NCBI GenBank assembly: GCA_036563505.1
Contig: DATCMH010000008.1
Location: 29,384 to 93,383, forward strand
Source of the DNA: DATCMH01 sp036563505
GTDB lineage: Bacteria; Pseudomonadota; Alphaproteobacteria; Rhizobiales; Beijerinckiaceae
Length of the DNA stretch: 64,000 bases
Direction: 5' to 3'
In this document: positions 16,692 to 26,049 of the stretch, piece by piece
Position numbering within the stretch: position 1 is the stretch's first letter
Layout of the letters: every line of letters starts with the position of its first letter
Program-made: the position numbers and the translations under genes
Notes under the pieces: model-generated
What the model saw: only the letters and a program-made list of their open reading frames with translations
What the model was told of the DNA's origin: nothing
Database searches by the model: none

Positions 16692-16717
16692 CACGCTCTG
16701 ACGCTCTCCGATCTCCT

Positions 16718-16743
16718 CGGCCGGTCCGCTCCCGGACCGGCCG
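16718..16743 (+). terminator. Hairpin terminator after terC
   Basis: Perfect 11-bp stem CGGCCGGTCCG/CGGACCGGCCG with a CTCC loop, 27 bp after the terC stop and before the ribosome-binding site of the next gene. No T-tract, as often in high-GC genomes. Confidence 0.6.
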
Positions 16744-16761
16744 CCCGACAGGAGCTCTCTC

Positions 16762-17103
16762 GTGACCATCCACGCTTCATCAATGTCCCCGAGCCGCTCG
16801 ACCACCCCGGACGCGTCCGCTTGGTGCATCGACGCGGATACCCGCGACAACGTCATCGCCCGCCGCAACGTGCTCGCCGCTCTGTGGGCCGGCGAGCTCA
16901 TGAGTCTGCCCGATCCCGCCCGCACGGCCTACGCGGTCGAGGTGCATCTCGCCGATTACGAGGTGAGCGGCGACGCGGACGTGGTCGCCAAGATCGCGCG
17001 CGACCTCAACGCCAAGGGCGTGGCCATCTCGGCCGGTGCCGTGCGCGAGAAGCTCTGCGCGTTTCACCGCCAGGCCTTGATGCAGCTCGGCGCCACCGAC
17101 TAG
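16762..17103 (+). CDS. DUF1476 protein, ATPase-inhibitor-zeta-like
   Basis: 113 aa. From residue about 30 it matches the DUF1476 pattern: NVIARRNVLAALWAGELMSL, AYAVEVHLADYEVSGDADVV and DLNAKGVAISAGAVREKL. In alphaproteobacteria the DUF1476 family includes the zeta subunit that inhibits F1-ATPase (Paracoccus). This copy has an extra N-terminal extension of about 25 residues (Ser/Thr-rich) and diverged residues, so it may be a paralogue rather than the housekeeping zeta. GTG start, AGGAG 8 nt upstream. It stands alone between terC and the facing LysR gene. Confidence 0.75.
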   Translation: MTIHASSMSPSRSTTPDASAWCIDADTRDNVIARRNVLAALWAGELMSLPDPARTAYAVEVHLADYEVSGDADVVAKIARDLNAKGVAISAGAVREKLCAFHRQALMQLGATD

Positions 17104-17113
17104 GACGGCTGCG

Positions 17114-18013
17114 TCAGCGGTCCGGGGCGGACGAGGCCTGCGCGCCGAGGGAATGCACGATGTGGTCAGCGAGAAGTTCGGCGGGGCGGGAGAGCGCGCC
17201 GGGCGCGCGGTAGAGAACGATCTCGGTGTCGGGCAGGGCGGGCAGGCCGTGCTCGGCCCGGGCGAGGGTGACGAGATCCGCCGGCACCATCTCGCGGGGC
17301 AGGACCGTGACCCCCAAGCCCGCCCGCACCGCCGCCTGGAGCCCGGCGAGGCTTGGGCTCGTATAGGCGATGCGCCACGGGCGCCCCGCCGCGTCGAGGC
17401 TCGCCAGCGCCCCCTTGCGATAGACGTCCGGCACGGGCGCGAGCACGAGAGGCAAGGGCTCCTCCGGGCTCAGGGCCAGCCGCGGCGAGGAGACCCAGAC
17501 CAGGCGCTCGCGCCAGACGCCGACGCCCGTCCCGGCGCTGCCCTGGGGCGCCCGCTTGAACAGCACGAGGTCGTACTGGCCCTTGGCGAAGCCGTCGAGC
17601 AGGTTGACGGTGAAGTCGCAGTTCACCTCCAGCGCCACGCGGGGATGGGCGCGGGCGAAGCGGGCGAGCACGTCGGGGAGATGGGCGGTGGCGAAATCCT
17701 CCGGCGTCCCGAGGCGCACCGTGCCGGCGGCGTCCGGCTCCATCAGGCGCGCGCGCGCCTCGTCCCCGAGCCGCAGGATCTGCCGCGCATAGGTGAGCAG
17801 GATCTCGCCGTCGGGGGTGAGCCTGAGGTCGCGCCCCGGCTCGCGCTCGAACACGCGCCTCCCTAAGCCGTCCTCGAGCTTCTTGATCTGCAGCGAGACG
17901 GTCGATTGCGTGCGCCCGACCCGCTCGGCGGCCCGCGTGAAGCCGCCGCTGTCGACGATGGCCGCGAAAGTGCGCAGCAGGTCGAGGTCGAAGGGCGGGA
18001 GCGGGGTGGGCAT
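17114..18013 (-). CDS. LysR family transcriptional regulator
   Basis: 299 aa, typical LTTR length. The N-terminal winged HTH is FDLDLLRTFAAIVDSGGFTRAAERV...TQSTVSLQIKKLEDGLGRRVFERE (residues 8-60); the rest is a periplasmic-binding-protein-like effector domain. LTTRs usually control a divergent gene, but the DNA upstream (18014-18119) leads to the end of the Tad operon on the same strand, so the target is not evident. No role in pilus control should be assumed from position alone. Confidence 0.9.
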   Translation of the reverse strand: MPTPLPPFDLDLLRTFAAIVDSGGFTRAAERVGRTQSTVSLQIKKLEDGLGRRVFEREPGRDLRLTPDGEILLTYARQILRLGDEARARLMEPDAAGTVRLGTPEDFATAHLPDVLARFARAHPRVALEVNCDFTVNLLDGFAKGQYDLVLFKRAPQGSAGTGVGVWRERLVWVSSPRLALSPEEPLPLVLAPVPDVYRKGALASLDAAGRPWRIAYTSPSLAGLQAAVRAGLGVTVLPREMVPADLVTLARAEHGLPALPDTEIVLYRAPGALSRPAELLADHIVHSLGAQASSAPDR

Positions 18014-18119
18014 CGGGCCTCCGTCGCGTTCGTCGAGGCCAAGGAGGCCATCATCCCGGGCCCATCGGCGATCGGCGCGGGAAGGGCAGCCTCGTCCGTC
18101 GCGGGCCGCCCGGCTCCGC

Positions 18120-19097
18120 CTACTTGATGTTCATCGCCTGGATGATCGCCGGGGTCATGATCACGGCGAAGAGCACGGGCAGGAAGAACAGAATCATCGG
18201 CACGGTGAGCTTGGGCGGCAGGCCGGCGGCCTTCTTCTCGGCCTCGTTCATGCGCTGGTCGCGGCTCTCCTGCGCCAGGACGCGCAGGGCCACGCCAAGC
18301 GGCGTGCCGTAGCGCTCCGCCTGGGTCAGCGCCGTACACACCGCCTTCACCGCATCGAGATCGGTGCGCATCGCCAGATTCTCGTAGGCTGAGCGCCGGT
18401 CGGGCAGGTAGGACAGCTCCGCCGTGGTGAGCGCCATCTCCTCCGCCAGCGGCACTGAGTTCGTTCCGACCTCCTGGCTGATGCGCCGGAACGCCTGCTC
18501 GATCGACATGCCCGACTCGACGCAGATCAGCATCAAGTCGAGGGAGTCGGGCCAAGCCTTGCGGATCGAGACCTGGCGCTTCTGGATCGTGTTGGAGAGG
18601 TAGAGCTCCGGCGCCTTCACGCCGAGATAGACCGCGAAGAGCACGGCGCCGGCGCGGATGATGAACGGCTGGTCGAGAACCTGAAGGACGAAGACGTAGA
18701 AGGCGGCGAACAGGCCGAGGCCGATGGGCATCGCGAGCCGGAAGAACAGGAAGGCGATCTCGGCCTGCGGGCCGCGGTGGCCGGCGCGGAGCAGCTGGCG
18801 CTTGGCGGTCTCCGTGCCGAGCCAGTCACCGAGTTTCAGCTGGTCCACCACCTGCTTCATGTAGGCCTTGGGCGCCTGCCGCAGCGACGCCTTCGCCTCG
18901 CCCTTCTGGAGGCGCTCGCGTTCACGGGCGCGGATCTTCTCGCGCTCGGTCGCCACCGCCTTCATCCGGCGGTTGAGGCCGTCGCCTTCGACGAGCGGCA
19001 TGGCGATGGTGAGCACCGTCGCGCCCGCGGCCACGGCAACGAGAATCATCGCCATGAACTGCGGGTCGGTGAGCTTCTGCATGATGAGGGCGAGCAT
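18120..19097 (-). CDS. tadC: Tad pilus inner-membrane platform protein TadC
   Basis: 325 aa T2SSF (GspF-like) membrane protein, part of the inner-membrane platform of the Tad/Flp pilus. It has hydrophobic spans near residues 15-33, 115-160 and at the C-terminus, and the typical SLDLMLICVESGMSIEQAFRRIS and SYLPDRRSAYENLAMRTD segments. It is the last gene of the cpa/tad operon, 31 bp after tadB, which matches the canonical tadA-tadB-tadC order. Confidence 0.92.
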   Translation of the reverse strand: MLALIMQKLTDPQFMAMILVAVAAGATVLTIAMPLVEGDGLNRRMKAVATEREKIRARERERLQKGEAKASLRQAPKAYMKQVVDQLKLGDWLGTETAKRQLLRAGHRGPQAEIAFLFFRLAMPIGLGLFAAFYVFVLQVLDQPFIIRAGAVLFAVYLGVKAPELYLSNTIQKRQVSIRKAWPDSLDLMLICVESGMSIEQAFRRISQEVGTNSVPLAEEMALTTAELSYLPDRRSAYENLAMRTDLDAVKAVCTALTQAERYGTPLGVALRVLAQESRDQRMNEAEKKAAGLPPKLTVPMILFFLPVLFAVIMTPAIIQAMNIK

Positions 19098-19128
19098 CGG
19101 TCCTGGCCTTTCCTGGCGCCGTTCGCCG

Positions 19129-20100
19129 TCAGATCTCGAAGTTGATCATGCGCTTCATCACGAAAACACCCATCGCCATCCAGCACGCCGAGATCACCAT
19201 CACGAACTGGCCCGTGGGGTGCTGCCACAGGATCTCGATATAGGCCGGGCTCGAGATGTAGGTGAGCAGCCCCACGATGAAGGGCAGGGAGGCGATGATC
19301 CCGGCCGAAGACTTGGCCTCCATGCTCATCGCCTTGACCTTGCCCTTCATCTTCTTGCGCTCGCGCAGCACCTTGGAGAGGTTGCCTAAGGCCTCCGACA
19401 GGTTGCCGCCGGATTTCGCCTGGATGCCGAGCACGATGGCGAAGAAGTTGGATTCAGGAACCGGCACCCGCTCGTAGAGCTTGGCGACGCTCTCCGGGAT
19501 CGAGATCCCGAGTGCTTGGCCCTCGACGATCTGACGGAACTCCGAGCGCACCGGCTCGCGGGCTTCCGCCGCCACGATGCGGATGCAGTCGTTGAGCGGC
19601 AGGCCCGAGCGGATGCCGCGCACGATGACGTCCATCGCGTTGGGCAATTCCTCGAGGAAACGGTTGATGCGGCGGTTCTTGAGGAAGCTCAGGATCCAGC
19701 GCGGCAGGCCGACGCCCCCGGCGAAGAGCCCGGCCGCGGCGACGAGCGGGTTGCCGTTGAGCACGAGCAGGGTAAGGCCGAAGGCGATGCCGAGCAGGGC
19801 ACTGAAGAGGAAGAACTTGGTCTTGGTCCAGGTGAGACCCGCCTGGGCGATGCGTCCTTCGAGAGTGAGCTTGTCCTTGGATCTCTGCTTCGTCTCGAGG
19901 TCCTTGAGGCTCTGGGCCACCTGCTCGCGCCGGTTAACGGACGTCATGGCGCCGCGGCGGTCCGCCTTGGCGCCGATGAGCGCCTGCTGGCGCTTCTCCG
20001 CCCGTGCGTCGCCGGAGATCAGGGGATAGACGAAGACGTAGGCCACGCCTCCCGCGGCGAGCGCCACGAGAGCGCCGACGGCGACTTGCGTCGAGATCAT
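19129..20100 (-). CDS. tadB: Tad pilus inner-membrane platform protein TadB
   Basis: 323 aa T2SSF membrane protein that pairs with TadC. The typical core LPNAMDVIVRGIRSGLPLND and FFAIVLGIQAKSGGNLSEALGNLSKVLRERKKMKGKVKAMS are present, with hydrophobic spans at both ends and in the middle (FSALLGIAFGLTLLVL). It follows cpaF by 22 bp and precedes tadC. A basic linker at residues 35-75 is likely cytoplasmic and could contact the ATPase. Confidence 0.92.
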   Translation of the reverse strand: MISTQVAVGALVALAAGGVAYVFVYPLISGDARAEKRQQALIGAKADRRGAMTSVNRREQVAQSLKDLETKQRSKDKLTLEGRIAQAGLTWTKTKFFLFSALLGIAFGLTLLVLNGNPLVAAAGLFAGGVGLPRWILSFLKNRRINRFLEELPNAMDVIVRGIRSGLPLNDCIRIVAAEAREPVRSEFRQIVEGQALGISIPESVAKLYERVPVPESNFFAIVLGIQAKSGGNLSEALGNLSKVLRERKKMKGKVKAMSMEAKSSAGIIASLPFIVGLLTYISSPAYIEILWQHPTGQFVMVISACWMAMGVFVMKRMINFEI

Positions 20101-20122
20101 CGCGGCGGTCCTCCAGCCTTCA

Positions 20123-21568
20123 TCACGTCGTGCCCTGCGCCTCGAGGGCGTCGAGGGCGACGGCGAGCTTCTTGTCCTCGCCGTAGTAGCGGGCGCGTTC
20201 CCAGAAGCGCGGCCTTCCGATGCCGGTCGACTTGTGCACGCCGATGAGCTTGCCCGAGGCGTCCTCGCCGTCGATGTCGTAGACCACCACGTCCTGGGTG
20301 ATGATGACGTCGCCCTCCATGCCCATCACCTCCGTGACGTGGGTGATGCGCCGCGAGCCGTCGCGCAGGCGCGCCGCCTGGATGATGACGTCGACGGAGG
20401 AGGTGATCATCTCGCGGATGGTGCGGGAGGGCAGCGAGAAGCCGCCCATGGTGATCATGGACTCGATGCGCGACAGGCACTCGCGGGGCGAGTTGGCGTG
20501 GAGCGTGCCCATGGAACCGTCGTGGCCCGTGTTCATGGCCTGCAGGAGGTCGAAGGCCTCCGGGCCGCGCACCTCGCCGACGATGATCCGCTCGGGGCGC
20601 ATGCGCAGGCAGTTGCGCACGAGGTCGCGCATGGTGACCTGGCCCTGGCCCTCGAGGTTGGGAGGCCGCGTCTCCAGGCGCACCACGTGGGGCTGCTGCA
20701 GCTGGAGCTCGGCCGCGTCCTCGCAGGTGATGACGCGCTCGTCATTCTCGATATATGCTGTCAGGCAGTTGAGCAGAGTCGTCTTGCCTGAACCAGTGCC
20801 GCCGGAGATCACCACGTTGCAGCGCACCTTGCCGATGATCTTCAGGATCTCGGCACCGGGCGCCGAGATGGCGCCGAACTTCACGAGCTGGTCGAGGGTG
20901 AGCTTGTCCTTCTTGAACTTACGGATGGTGAGGGTGGGCCCGTCGATGGCGAGCGGGGGCGCGATGACGTTGACGCGCGACCCGTCGGGCAGGCGCGCGT
21001 CGCAGATCGGCGAGGATTCGTCGACGCGCCGGCCCACCTGGCTCACGATGCGCTGGCAGATGTTCATGAGCTGCTGATTGTCGCGAAAGCGCACGCTGGT
21101 GAGCTGGATCTTGCCCGATACCTCGATGAAGGTGCGGCTCGCGCCGTTGACCATGATGTCAGCGATGTCGTCGCGGGCGAGCAGGGGCTCGAGCGGTCCG
21201 TAGCCGAGGACGTCGTTGCAGATATCGTCGAGGATCTCCTCCTGCTCCGCGATCGACATGACCACGTTCTTGAGCGAGATGATCTCGCCGACGATGTCGC
21301 GGATCTCCTCCCGCGCGGCGTCCGGCTCCAGGCGCGAGAGCTGGGCGAGGTCGATCGCCTCGATCAGCGCTCCGAACACCATGCTCTTGGTCTGGTAGTA
21401 CTCCTCCGACTTCTTGGCCTCGGGCGCTGGCGCGGCGACGGTGGGGATCGCGCGGGCGCGGCCCTCCTCCGGCTCAGGAAAAGCGGGGGACGCGGCCGGG
21501 CTCGGCGCGGACGCGCGGGCGGGGTTCAGACCCGACGGCGGCTGGGCGGTGGCGCGCTTGCCGAACAT
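20123..21568 (-). CDS. cpaF: Tad pilus assembly ATPase CpaF/TadA
   Basis: 481 aa secretion ATPase of the VirB11/PulE superfamily, powering Flp pilus extension and probably retraction. Walker A is ISGGTGSGKTTLLN near residue 265, the Asp box is ITCEDAAELQLQ, and Walker B is RIIVGEVRGPEAFDLLQAMNTGHDGSMGTLHAN with the His box. An N-terminal proline/alanine-rich segment of about 55 residues precedes the conserved domain. In the operon it follows cpaE and precedes tadB. Confidence 0.95.
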   Translation of the reverse strand: MFGKRATAQPPSGLNPARASAPSPAASPAFPEPEEGRARAIPTVAAPAPEAKKSEEYYQTKSMVFGALIEAIDLAQLSRLEPDAAREEIRDIVGEIISLKNVVMSIAEQEEILDDICNDVLGYGPLEPLLARDDIADIMVNGASRTFIEVSGKIQLTSVRFRDNQQLMNICQRIVSQVGRRVDESSPICDARLPDGSRVNVIAPPLAIDGPTLTIRKFKKDKLTLDQLVKFGAISAPGAEILKIIGKVRCNVVISGGTGSGKTTLLNCLTAYIENDERVITCEDAAELQLQQPHVVRLETRPPNLEGQGQVTMRDLVRNCLRMRPERIIVGEVRGPEAFDLLQAMNTGHDGSMGTLHANSPRECLSRIESMITMGGFSLPSRTIREMITSSVDVIIQAARLRDGSRRITHVTEVMGMEGDVIITQDVVVYDIDGEDASGKLIGVHKSTGIGRPRFWERARYYGEDKKLAVALDALEAQGTT

Positions 21569-21603
21569 GACGCGGGAAGCCTCCTAAAGGAGCGGGCCGG
21601 CCC

Positions 21604-22848
21604 TCACGACGCCTTGCGCCGGGAGAGCTTGGCCAGGATGGGGTCGAAGAGCCCGGCGCGGCCGCGCTTGGGCTCGGCGCGGCCGGTCAGCGAGGCGGCG
21701 AGGTCGGAGAACAGCTCCGCCACCTTGGCCCCGCCCTGCACCTCGGCGATCATCTGGCCGTTGTTGGCCGCGGTGCCGAAGAGCTGGCCGTCGAAGGGCA
21801 CAACGGTGCCGATCTCCGTGCCGAGCGCCTTGGCGAAATCGGCCACGCCGATCTCGGGGCGCTTGGGCACCCCGGCTTGGTTGAGCACCACCTTGGGCTG
21901 GCGATCGTTGGGGCGGCTCTGGCGCAGGCTGTCGTAGAGGTTCTTGGTGTTGCGCAGCGACGCGAGTTCGGGCGCCGCCACGATCACGATCTGATCGGCC
22001 CCGACGAGGGTCCGGCGCGCCCAGGCCGTCCAGACATGCGGCATGTCGAGGATGATGGTGGTGACCGAGGCGCGCAGGATGTCGACAAGGCCGTCGACCG
22101 CCGTCTCGGGCAGGTCGACGGTGCGGTCGAGGAGCGCCGGCGCTGCCAGCAGGCTGAGGTGGTCGCTGCACTTCGAGAGCAGCCGATCGACGAGGTTGGC
22201 GTCAAGGCGGTCGGGGGCGAAGATCGCCTCGGCGATCCCCTGCGGCGGGTCCTGGTTGAAGTCGAGCCCCGCAGTGCCGAAGGCGATGTCGAGGTCGGCG
22301 ATGACGGTGGAGGTTTTCAGACTCGTCGACACCGCCCAGGCGAGATTGTGGGCGACGGTGGAGGCGCCGACACCGCCCTTGGCGCCGACGACCGCGATGG
22401 TCCGTCCGACGGGGTCGGCCCCCGGCGCGGCGAAGAGTTCGGAGATCGACGCCACCACGTCGAGCACCGCCACGGGAGCGATCAGGTAATCGCTCACCCC
22501 GCGGCGCATCAGCTCGCGGTAGAGCACCACGTCGTTGACATGGCCGACGGCGAGCACCCGGGTGCCCGGATCACAGAACTCGGCGAGCGTGTCGAGCGGC
22601 CCGAGGAGCGAGGAGCGCTCGCCATGGGATTCGAGGATGATGACGTTGGGCGTCGGCGCGTTGCGAAAAGCTTCCACCGCCGCGGCGGGGCCGCCCATCT
22701 GCACTTTGACGTGCGTCTTGAGCATACGCCGGTCGGCCGCCGCCGCCTGGATCACGGCGGCGACGTCGGCAGTTTCGCAAAAGGCCTGGATCGTCACCCG
22801 GGGCACGGGCGCGATCACGCGGTCCTCGGAGTCCCTCACGTCGGACAT
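21604..22848 (-). CDS. cpaE: Pilus localisation ATPase CpaE/TadZ
   Basis: 414 aa. The N-terminal part (about 1-145) is receiver-like, as in TadZ proteins; the C-terminal part is a MinD/ParA-type ATPase with the Walker A VVGAKGGVGASTVAHNL near residue 153, DLDIAFGTAGLDFNQ and TTIILDMPHVW. The deviant Walker A has Ala-Ser instead of Lys-Thr after GVG, as is common in CpaE. CpaE/TadZ sets the polar site of the pilus machine. Located between cpaD and cpaF. Confidence 0.93.
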   Translation of the reverse strand: MSDVRDSEDRVIAPVPRVTIQAFCETADVAAVIQAAAADRRMLKTHVKVQMGGPAAAVEAFRNAPTPNVIILESHGERSSLLGPLDTLAEFCDPGTRVLAVGHVNDVVLYRELMRRGVSDYLIAPVAVLDVVASISELFAAPGADPVGRTIAVVGAKGGVGASTVAHNLAWAVSTSLKTSTVIADLDIAFGTAGLDFNQDPPQGIAEAIFAPDRLDANLVDRLLSKCSDHLSLLAAPALLDRTVDLPETAVDGLVDILRASVTTIILDMPHVWTAWARRTLVGADQIVIVAAPELASLRNTKNLYDSLRQSRPNDRQPKVVLNQAGVPKRPEIGVADFAKALGTEIGTVVPFDGQLFGTAANNGQMIAEVQGGAKVAELFSDLAASLTGRAEPKRGRAGLFDPILAKLSRRKAS

Positions 22849-22872
22849 GGTGGTTCGCCTCTGAGAACGGCC

Positions 22873-23592
22873 CTACTGGCCGAAACTGCTGATCTTGCCT
22901 TTTTCATCTTGACGGTACGTCGTTGACGGATCCTTGCCCTGACGGATGCTCTCAAAGTCCCGGCTGCGCCGGACCGTGTCGATGCGGCCCTCCTGGCGGC
23001 CTCGGACGAGATCAACGGGGTCGGCGACCTGGGCCGCGACGTTGGTCTGCATGGCGCAGCCGAAGTTCCAGTAGGTTTCGTTGCGGTTATTGAACCCTGC
23101 GTCGCTGACTCCGAGGTCCTGAGGCCAGAGCCCGCATTTGGACTCGACTTTGGCCTTCAGTCTCTGGAAAGACAGGCGGACCGGTGCCGCGGCCATCGGA
23201 TCGGCGGGAACGTAGGACGCGACGGAGAGGTGCGCGCTCGGCACGCCGCCCGCCGCGAGGGCCGCGCGGATGCCGTCGAGCGTCATGTGGAGCGAGAGCG
23301 CGTGGCGCGTTCCGGCCGGCGCCTGAGCGACCAGCGCGCCCTGGCCGTAGCGGCGGTACTCCTCCGCGAAGGCCCGCACGTCGTCGCGCTGTCGGGGGTC
23401 GAGCCCGCCGGCGGAGGTGACGAACACGTCGAGCGTCCGGGCGCTCTCGGCGAGCACGATCGGGTGGCGCTGGGGCACGTCGTGCGGATAGGTGGAGCCG
23501 GTCACGGCCCGGTCGGCGGCGCAGGCGCTTAAGCCTGCGGCAAGACCGACGGCGGCGAGGCGGGCGGCGGCCCGGGGGGCGGCGGAGATCAT
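22873..23592 (-). CDS. cpaD: Pilus assembly lipoprotein CpaD
   Basis: 239 aa. The N-terminus from the ATG at 23592 is a lipoprotein signal with the lipobox LSAC (Cys at about residue 24), so it is probably outer-membrane anchored and assists the CpaC secretin. CpaD features include VFVTSAGGLDPRQRDDVRAF, SLHMTLDGIRAAL and the CGLWPQDLG...FGCAMQTNVAAQVADPVDLV block with the Cys pair. An alternative start 36 nt upstream would spoil the signal peptide. Confidence 0.92.
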   Translation of the reverse strand: MISAAPRAAARLAAVGLAAGLSACAADRAVTGSTYPHDVPQRHPIVLAESARTLDVFVTSAGGLDPRQRDDVRAFAEEYRRYGQGALVAQAPAGTRHALSLHMTLDGIRAALAAGGVPSAHLSVASYVPADPMAAAPVRLSFQRLKAKVESKCGLWPQDLGVSDAGFNNRNETYWNFGCAMQTNVAAQVADPVDLVRGRQEGRIDTVRRSRDFESIRQGKDPSTTYRQDEKGKISSFGQ

Positions 23593-23639
23593 GGCGTGGG
23601 TCCTCGCGGTCGGTGCGCGGCGGGTCATCGAGCGCCCCT

Positions 23640-25154
23640 TCAGTCGTTGATGAAGCCGAAGCGGCCCTTGAGCGCCGCGCCGGGCGGGGGCGCGCCGGCG
23701 ACGCCGTAAAGGCGATTGAGCCGTCCGAGCAGCACGGTCTGAGCGTCGCTCGCCTCGACAAAGCCGTCGTCGGGACGCGCCACCTCCTTGGCCTCCATCG
23801 CCTTCGCGATGTAGGGCGTGACCAGAATCATCAGCTCCGTCTCCTTGCGCTGGTACTCGCGGGAGCGGAACAGGGTGCCGAGCACGGGCAGATTGAGCAG
23901 GCCTGGGATGCCGTTCACGGCCGCGTTGCTCGACTGCTGCAGGAGGCCCGCCGACATGATCGTCGCGCCCGACGCGAGCTCGACTGTGGTTTCCGTGCGG
24001 CGGACCTTGAAGCCGAAGACGCTGATGCCGCTGAGGGTGACCCGGCTCTCGGGATCGATCTCGGACACCTCGGTGTTCACCCGCAGGCTGATGCGGTTCT
24101 CGGACACCACGACGGGGGTGAAGTTGAGGGAAACGCCGTAGGGCTTGAACTCGACGCCGACGGTGCAGGCGCGGCCGACGATCGAGCAGTCGGAACTGCG
24201 CGGAACGGGCACCTCACCGCCGGCTTTGAAGCTCGCCGACTCGCCCGAGATCGCGGTCAGCGTCGGCTGGGCCAGGACGCGCGAGACACCGGCCCGCTCG
24301 AAGGCGCGCAAGGTCGCGTCCACGTTCGGCAGGCTCCCTTTGCCGAAACCATTAACGGTGTTGTTCAGAATACGATCGATGACTTGGCCGGTCACAGGAT
24401 TGATTTGCTCTTTGTAGACCGACTCGGGGAAGGGAGAGACGTTCAGTGGAAACGGCGGCGCGCTGTTGAAACGAAAGTTGCCGAAGTTCGCGTGCGTCTC
24501 GACTCCGAACTGCTTCAGCACCGCGCGCCCGACCTCGGCGACGGTGACGCGCAGCATCACCTGATCCCGTCCCTTGATCGTGAGGCCGTTAATCACGGCG
24601 CCCTTCACGTTCGTCTGGCCGACGAAGGCGTTGGCGATATCGGCGGCCTGCTGGGCTTCGCCCGCCGAATTGACGGTGCCCGTCATGAGGACGGAGTCGC
24701 CCGCCGGTTTGATCTCGATATTGGCGTGGGGAAGCGTGGCGCGCAGCGTCTGCTTCAGCACGTTGAGGTCGCGCCCGACATTGACCTCCAGCGCCGCGAT
24801 CTGCTTGCCGTCCGCGTCCATGACGAAGATGGAGGTGGCGCCGTTCTCCATGCCGATGACGAAGAGCTTGCGAGTGGACCGCACCACCGCATTCGCCACC
24901 TTGGGATTGGCGACGAAGATCTCCTTGGCGTCGCGGGGCAGGTCCACGATCACAGAGCGGCCGATGGAGATCTCCATGCGCCGGGCGACCGCCTGCTCGT
25001 GGGCGCCCACGCTCACCACCGGAGCCGGGGCGACGAGGCCCGAGCTCTTGCCGGCGGCGCCGAGGTCCTGCGCCAGCGCGCCGCCAGTGAGAAGGGCGCT
25101 CGCGGCGAGGAGGGCCAGGGTGGCGGCCCCCGAGCGGAGAGAGGATGCGGTCAT
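23640..25154 (-). CDS. cpaC: Outer-membrane secretin CpaC/RcpA
   Basis: 504 aa secretin forming the outer-membrane channel of the Tad pilus. A signal peptide (about residues 1-28) is followed by a pilus-type N domain (SIGRSVIVDLPRDAKEIFVANP), a BON-like domain, and the C-terminal secretin domain with VLAQPTLTAISGESASFKAGGEVPVP and LNLPVLGTLFRSREYQRKETELMILVTPYI. It lies between cpaB and cpaD in the usual order. It is larger than, and distinct from, the second N-domain protein at 27410. Confidence 0.95.
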   Translation of the reverse strand: MTASSLRSGAATLALLAASALLTGGALAQDLGAAGKSSGLVAPAPVVSVGAHEQAVARRMEISIGRSVIVDLPRDAKEIFVANPKVANAVVRSTRKLFVIGMENGATSIFVMDADGKQIAALEVNVGRDLNVLKQTLRATLPHANIEIKPAGDSVLMTGTVNSAGEAQQAADIANAFVGQTNVKGAVINGLTIKGRDQVMLRVTVAEVGRAVLKQFGVETHANFGNFRFNSAPPFPLNVSPFPESVYKEQINPVTGQVIDRILNNTVNGFGKGSLPNVDATLRAFERAGVSRVLAQPTLTAISGESASFKAGGEVPVPRSSDCSIVGRACTVGVEFKPYGVSLNFTPVVVSENRISLRVNTEVSEIDPESRVTLSGISVFGFKVRRTETTVELASGATIMSAGLLQQSSNAAVNGIPGLLNLPVLGTLFRSREYQRKETELMILVTPYIAKAMEAKEVARPDDGFVEASDAQTVLLGRLNRLYGVAGAPPPGAALKGRFGFIND

Positions 25155-25181
25155 AAATTTATCTTCCTCGTCTGCGGGCGC

Positions 25182-25985
25182 TCAGCGGCGGGGCGTCTGC
25201 TTGGGGACGCCGTAGCGCACCACCGTCAGGCCGGACTCGCTCCTTTCCTCGCGGATCGGCTCCTGCGAGGGCGTGGAATGTGCATCGGCGAGGCTGCGCA
25301 GCGCCAGCGTGAGCTGGCCCGTGCGCTGGGCGAGGGACACGAGTTCCGTCTGGGCGGGGGTGAGTTCGAGCGTCGCCGTCTCGCCGGTGACCACCTTCTC
25401 GCCGTTGCGCTCCTGGACGTTCTGGCCGATGGCGAGCACCCGCACGTTGGCGAGGATCGTCTCGGAGACGTGGACGTCGCCGCCGCCGGCGCGGGACGAT
25501 TCCTCGTCGCGGTAGATGCGCAGGATGTCGACGCGGTCGTTGGGCAGGATGAAGCCGCCGGCCGAGGTGGCGCCGCGGGTGTCGATGGAGATCGCCATGG
25601 CCCGGGAGCCCGAGGGCAGGATCGCCGACATGAAGCCGGACCCGTCGGCCTTGATCAGCTTCTCCTTGCGGATGGGCTCGCCGGCGAGGAACGAGGAGCG
25701 CACGATGGAGCCCGTGGTGTCCTCAAGCGCGCTCGGCACCTCGGAGCGCTTGATGAACCCAACCGGCACGGAATCGGCCGGCCAGCCGAGCCACCGCAGG
25801 TCAGGCGCCTTGAGGGTTTGCCCCATGGGCAGGTCGGCCGCGGCGACGAGCACGTCCACCGTGTTGGCGGGGGCACTCGCCTGCACCACGACGGTGGGCG
25901 GCGGCGGGCTGCCGCTCATGAGATAAGCCGCCCCGAGGGCGGCGGTGCCGGCGATGCCGAGGACAGCGATGCGGGCGGGTTTCAT
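25182..25985 (-). CDS. cpaB: Pilus assembly protein CpaB/RcpC
   Basis: 267 aa, anchored by one N-terminal transmembrane segment (IAVLGIAGTAALGAAYLM). It carries the SAF domain typical of CpaB (VDVLVAAADLPMGQTLKAPDLRWLGWP) and a following RcpC domain (MAISIDTRGATSAGGFILPNDRVDIL). It is a periplasmic partner of the secretin. Its start is about 70 bp downstream of a CtrA-type octamer (26050-26057), which suggests a promoter between cpaA and cpaB. Confidence 0.93.
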   Translation of the reverse strand: MKPARIAVLGIAGTAALGAAYLMSGSPPPPTVVVQASAPANTVDVLVAAADLPMGQTLKAPDLRWLGWPADSVPVGFIKRSEVPSALEDTTGSIVRSSFLAGEPIRKEKLIKADGSGFMSAILPSGSRAMAISIDTRGATSAGGFILPNDRVDILRIYRDEESSRAGGGDVHVSETILANVRVLAIGQNVQERNGEKVVTGETATLELTPAQTELVSLAQRTGQLTLALRSLADAHSTPSQEPIREERSESGLTVVRYGVPKQTPRR

Positions 25986-26049
25986 GCGACTGGTTTCCGG
26001 GACGACGCAACTCGTCGTCCGCCCAATACCAGCAGCGATTCGTCAACTT

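Noticed and set aside
17114..18013. LysR gene as the regulator of the Tad operon
   Set aside because: It lies at the 3' end of the operon, is transcribed in the same direction and is not divergent from any pilus gene; there is no evidence for a link.
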